Shown here in pieces: positions 5,334 through 8,009 of a stretch of DNA of 8,009 nt. How positions within the stretch are numbered: position 1 is the first letter of the stretch; each line of letters begins with the position of its first letter. Below the pieces are notes generated by a model. That model did not search any database. It was not told the DNA's origin and saw only the letters and a program-made list of their open reading frames with translations. The position numbers were made by a program, and so were the translations under genes. This DNA is from Bacteroidales bacterium UBA1725 (lineage in GTDB: Bacteria; Bacteroidota; Bacteroidia; Bacteroidales; UBA932), in the NCBI GenBank assembly GCA_002315815.1, contig DCIN01000031.1, forward strand, positions 1-8,009, in the 5' to 3' direction.

Positions 5334-8009
5334 ATGACATTTCTGGATGATCTGAAAAGCCGTATTCTTGTTCTGGACGGTGCTATGGGCACTATGCTCC
5401 AGAGAGGGTTCAGCGAGGAACAGGTACTGGCTCAGTATATAGAGGCAGGGGCCGATATTATTACCACCAACAGTTTCAATGCCAATAGGATATGCCGTCA
5501 GGCCGACAATCCCGGAGCCTCGTCCGGGACCACATCCGGGACCACATCCGGAGCCTCGTCCGGGGTCCTGACGGAAGCAAAGGGCAACGAAACCGTGAAT
5601 GTGGCGTTCGAGGCTGCCGCTCTGGCCCGGCGGATTGCGGATGCGTCTCCACGGAAAATTTACGTGGCCGGCAGCTGCGGACCAACCGGCAAGTCCCTCA
5701 CCCTGTCTTCTGATGCCGATGATCCGGCCGCCAGGGAACTTGATTTCGATGATTTCGTGACCGCCTACCGCGAACAGATGGATGCACTCGTGCGCGGAGG
5801 ATCCGACCTGATACTTCTGGAGACCTGCTTCGACGCGCTTAACACCAAGGCTGCCATATATGCTTTCGGCCAACTCGGCAATCCTCTCCCTCTGGTAATA
5901 TCCGCCACCGTAAGCGACAGAAGCGGAAGAACCCTGACCGGTCAGACTCTTGAGGCTTTCTACCGTTCGGTTTCCCACGCCCCCACTCTGGCTGCATTCG
6001 GCATCAACTGCGCCCTCGGCCCCGTGGAAATGGCTCCACTGGTCAGAGAAATCGCATCTTTCTCATCCCACCCCCTGATTTTCTATCCCAACGCAGGGCT
6101 TCCTGTCGGGGATGAATATGACGGAGGCACTCCGGACATTTTCCGCCGTGTCTTCAGTGAGCTGGCCGCCGACGGCTGCATCAACATTGCCGGAGGCTGC
6201 TGCGGTACCACTCCGGAACATATCAGAGCCGTTTCCGGGGCTGTCAGCAGTTTTTTACCCCGATGTCCGGTGGAATCGGATGGTCTTCACTTGAGCGGCC
6301 TCGAGTCATTTCACATAAGCCGCAAACTCAGTTTTACCAACATAGGGGAAAGGACCAATGTCGCCGGTTCCCGAAAGTTCGCCCGGCTTGTGGAAGCATC
6401 CGACTGGACAGGCGCTCTGGCTGTGGCGAGAGCACAGATTGAGGGAGGAGCTGACATCATAGACATCAATATGGATGACCCTATGGTGGATTCCGCTGAA
6501 AAGATGCGGGTTTTCCTTCGTCATATAGCGGCCGAGCCTGACATTGCGCGTTCAGCCATAATGCTGGATTCCTCCCACTGGGATACACTTGCCGAAGGAC
6601 TCAGGAACATTCCCGGAAGGTCGGTCGTAAACTCCATATCCCTCAAGGACGGAGAGGACGAATTCCTGCGCCGGGCTCGTGAAATCCATTCTCTTGGCGC
6701 AGCTATGGTGGTGATGGCCTTCGACGAAGAGGGGCAGGCGGAGACTTTTGCCAGAAAAATACAGATTTGTTCGAGGAGTTACTCTCTCCTGACGGAAAAG
6801 GCCGGGATTCCTCCTTCGGACATCATATTCGACTGCAACATACTTTCGATAGGCACCGGCATTGACGGGCATTCGCGTTTCGGGGTGGATTACATTGATG
6901 CAGTGCGCTGGATAAAGGAGAATCTTCCCGGAGCTCTGACTTCCGGAGGAGTGTCCAACCTTTCGTTCGCATTCCGTGGCAACAATGCCGTCCGGGAAGC
7001 GATGCATTCGGCTTTCCTGTACCACGCAATGGCTGCCGGACTGGATATGGCGATAGTGAATCCCCAGATGCTTCAGGTGTATGATGATATAGACCCGGTA
7101 CTGCGCCGCTCTGTCGAGGATGTGATTTTTGATTCTGATTCCGAGGCTACTTCCAGACTGGTGGAGCTTTCCGTCCGCTTTGCCGTGGCAGCAGGTCCTG
7201 CACCCGGAGCTAAAGGTATTACATCGGAATCAGCAGGTATTTCTCCCGGAGCAGCAGGTGCTGGAGAGGGCGTAGCAGTTTCTTCGGATAATGAAGTGAC
7301 CGACCCCTGTTCCCGTCTCTCCCGTTCTCTTGTAAGAGGTGACGAATCGGCTCTTCAGGCCGACACTATGGAATGTCTCCAAGTCCTTGGCAGTGCCGTC
7401 GCCGTGATAGAGGGACCGCTGATGGATGGGATGGAAAGAGTTGGACACCTGTTCTCTGAAGGGAAGATGTTCCTCCCTCAAGTGGTGAAATCAGCAAGGA
7501 CAATGCGTTCCGCCGTGACTCTGCTGACTCCTTTCCTCGACGGAGAGGGCAATGGCCCGGCAAGACCCCGCTTCGTCATTGCAACCGTGCAGGGAGACGT
7601 ACACGACATAGGCAAGAACATTACCGCCACTGTCCTCCGTTGCGGGGGCTTCGAAGTCACCGACCTGGGGGTGATGGTCCCTTCGTCCGTCATCCTTGAC
7701 GAGGCTGTGCGTCTGGGCGCTGACATCATAGGAGTGAGCGGTCTGATAACCCCATCTCTCAACCGTATGGAGGAACTGTGCCGTATGATGTCCGGACGCG
7801 GAATGTCGCTTCCTCTTTTCGTCGGCGGTGCCGCCGCTTCTCCTGTGCATACAGCTGTCAGGCTGGCTCCGCTTTATCCCCACGTCTATTACGGTTCAGA
7901 TGCATCGGCCACCGCCGTGCTGGCAAAGAGGTATATGTCTTCTCCGGAATCGTTCGAGAAGGAAGAGAGGGCAGGGCAGGAGAAGCTCCGCAGCATACGT
8001 GCCTCAGCC
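5334..8009 (+). CDS. metH: Cobalamin-dependent methionine synthase (3' end outside window)
   Basis: MetH transfers the methyl group of 5-methyltetrahydrofolate via cobalamin to homocysteine, giving methionine. The frame runs 892 codons without a stop to the window edge, so the gene is partial here. The homocysteine domain (about 1-310) has DGAMGTM (15-21) and the zinc ligands Cys226 (GINC) and Cys289-Cys290 (GGCCGTT). The folate domain begins near FTNIGERTN (334-342). The cap domain includes EGPLMDGM (from 693) and the B12 domain has GDVHDIGKN with Asp755, His757 as lower cobalt ligand, and Ser808. The AdoMet activation domain would follow outside the window. Oddities: relative to E. coli about 31 residues are missing between DGAMGTM and YIEAGADI, including the usual KGNNDLL motif; about 20 extra residues with a repeat follow at about 59-87; and there is an Ala/Gly-rich linker at 620-649. 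Catalytic residues remain, so I expect an active enzyme. Confidence 0.96.
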   Translation, partial: MTFLDDLKSRILVLDGAMGTMLQRGFSEEQVLAQYIEAGADIITTNSFNANRICRQADNPGASSGTTSGTTSGASSGVLTEAKGNETVNVAFEAAALARRIADASPRKIYVAGSCGPTGKSLTLSSDADDPAARELDFDDFVTAYREQMDALVRGGSDLILLETCFDALNTKAAIYAFGQLGNPLPLVISATVSDRSGRTLTGQTLEAFYRSVSHAPTLAAFGINCALGPVEMAPLVREIASFSSHPLIFYPNAGLPVGDEYDGGTPDIFRRVFSELAADGCINIAGGCCGTTPEHIRAVSGAVSSFLPRCPVESDGLHLSGLESFHISRKLSFTNIGERTNVAGSRKFARLVEASDWTGALAVARAQIEGGADIIDINMDDPMVDSAEKMRVFLRHIAAEPDIARSAIMLDSSHWDTLAEGLRNIPGRSVVNSISLKDGEDEFLRRAREIHSLGAAMVVMAFDEEGQAETFARKIQICSRSYSLLTEKAGIPPSDIIFDCNILSIGTGIDGHSRFGVDYIDAVRWIKENLPGALTSGGVSNLSFAFRGNNAVREAMHSAFLYHAMAAGLDMAIVNPQMLQVYDDIDPVLRRSVEDVIFDSDSEATSRLVELSVRFAVAAGPAPGAKGITSESAGISPGAAGAGEGVAVSSDNEVTDPCSRLSRSLVRGDESALQADTMECLQVLGSAVAVIEGPLMDGMERVGHLFSEGKMFLPQVVKSARTMRSAVTLLTPFLDGEGNGPARPRFVIATVQGDVHDIGKNITATVLRCGGFEVTDLGVMVPSSVILDEAVRLGADIIGVSGLITPSLNRMEELCRMMSGRGMSLPLFVGGAAASPVHTAVRLAPLYPHVYYGSDASATAVLAKRYMSSPESFEKEERAGQEKLRSIRASA
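5514..5561 (+). repeat. Four-copy 12-bp repeat inside metH
   Basis: Four in-frame 12-base units lie end to end: GGAGCCTCGTCC, GGGACCACATCC, GGGACCACATCC and GGAGCCTCGTCC, an A-B-B-A order. They encode GASS, GTTS, GTTS and GASS (residues 61-76). The two A copies are identical to each other, as are the two B copies, which points to recent duplication or gene-conversion-like spread. The repeat falls in the homocysteine barrel, where other MetH proteins have a short ADYxM loop and helix. Confidence 0.9.
7191..7280 (+). repeat. Ala/Gly-rich low-complexity linker segment in metH
   Basis: Residues 620-649 are dominated by Ala, Gly, Pro and Ser, with GCAGGT recurring at 7191, 7233 and 7254 and CCCGGAGC at 7203 and 7245. 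The segment joins the folate domain to the cap domain, where E. coli MetH has a charged linker. It keeps the frame and probably acts as a flexible tether. It is less regular than the 12-bp repeat upstream in the same gene. Confidence 0.55.

Noticed and set aside
5514..5561. CRISPR-like array
   Set aside because: Units are 12 bases, contiguous without spacers and in frame with metH, so this is a coding minisatellite.
5130..5978. Minus-strand frame of 282 codons opposite the metF-metH junction
   Set aside because: It is antisense to two conserved genes; its glycine-rich repeat simply reflects the 12-bp repeat in metH.

Overview
The window looks like a chromosomal housekeeping region from a member of the Bacteroidota, most likely order Bacteroidales. 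The evidence is a RecA of the Bacteroidetes type, a Bacteroidetes-style promoter (TTTG, 20 bases, TATATTTG) in front of it, starts without clear Shine-Dalgarno sequences, and a thioredoxin-like lipoprotein of a kind common in gut Bacteroidales. Base composition is moderate, judged by eye at about half G+C. I cannot name the genus.

Layout. At the left edge a plus-strand gene (20-601) encodes a small lipoprotein with a CxxC motif. A gene-free stretch with a strong inverted repeat (778-804) follows, probably a two-way terminator, because the next block runs towards it. That block is four minus-strand genes, in transcription order recA (4251-3223), trpS (3223-2075), a small SSB-tipped protein of a DUF736-like type (2021-1629) and a short-chain dehydrogenase/reductase (1601-843). 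recA and trpS overlap by one base (TGATG). The other gaps are 53 and 27 bases, so all four may be one transcript from the promoter at 4351-4320. The start of the predicted recA transcript can fold into a perfect 6-bp stem.

Divergent from recA is a methyl-cycle pair on the plus strand: metF (4413-5330) and, after 3 bases, metH (5334 to the window end, cut off). MetF makes 5-methyltetrahydrofolate. MetH uses it with cobalamin to methylate homocysteine to methionine, so the pair forms one pathway step. The metH open frame has no stop within the window; it covers the homocysteine, folate, cap and B12-binding domains and ends at about the point where the activation domain should begin.

The main oddities are in MetH and in the SSB-tipped protein. 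The MetH homocysteine domain lacks about 31 residues near its N-terminus relative to E. coli, yet carries a four-copy 12-bp repeat (GASS, GTTS, GTTS, GASS). The small protein ends in two consecutive SSB-like acidic tips (DDIPPF and EEDLPF) behind a repetitive linker. I see no mobile element, CRISPR array, tRNA, rRNA or convincing riboswitch.
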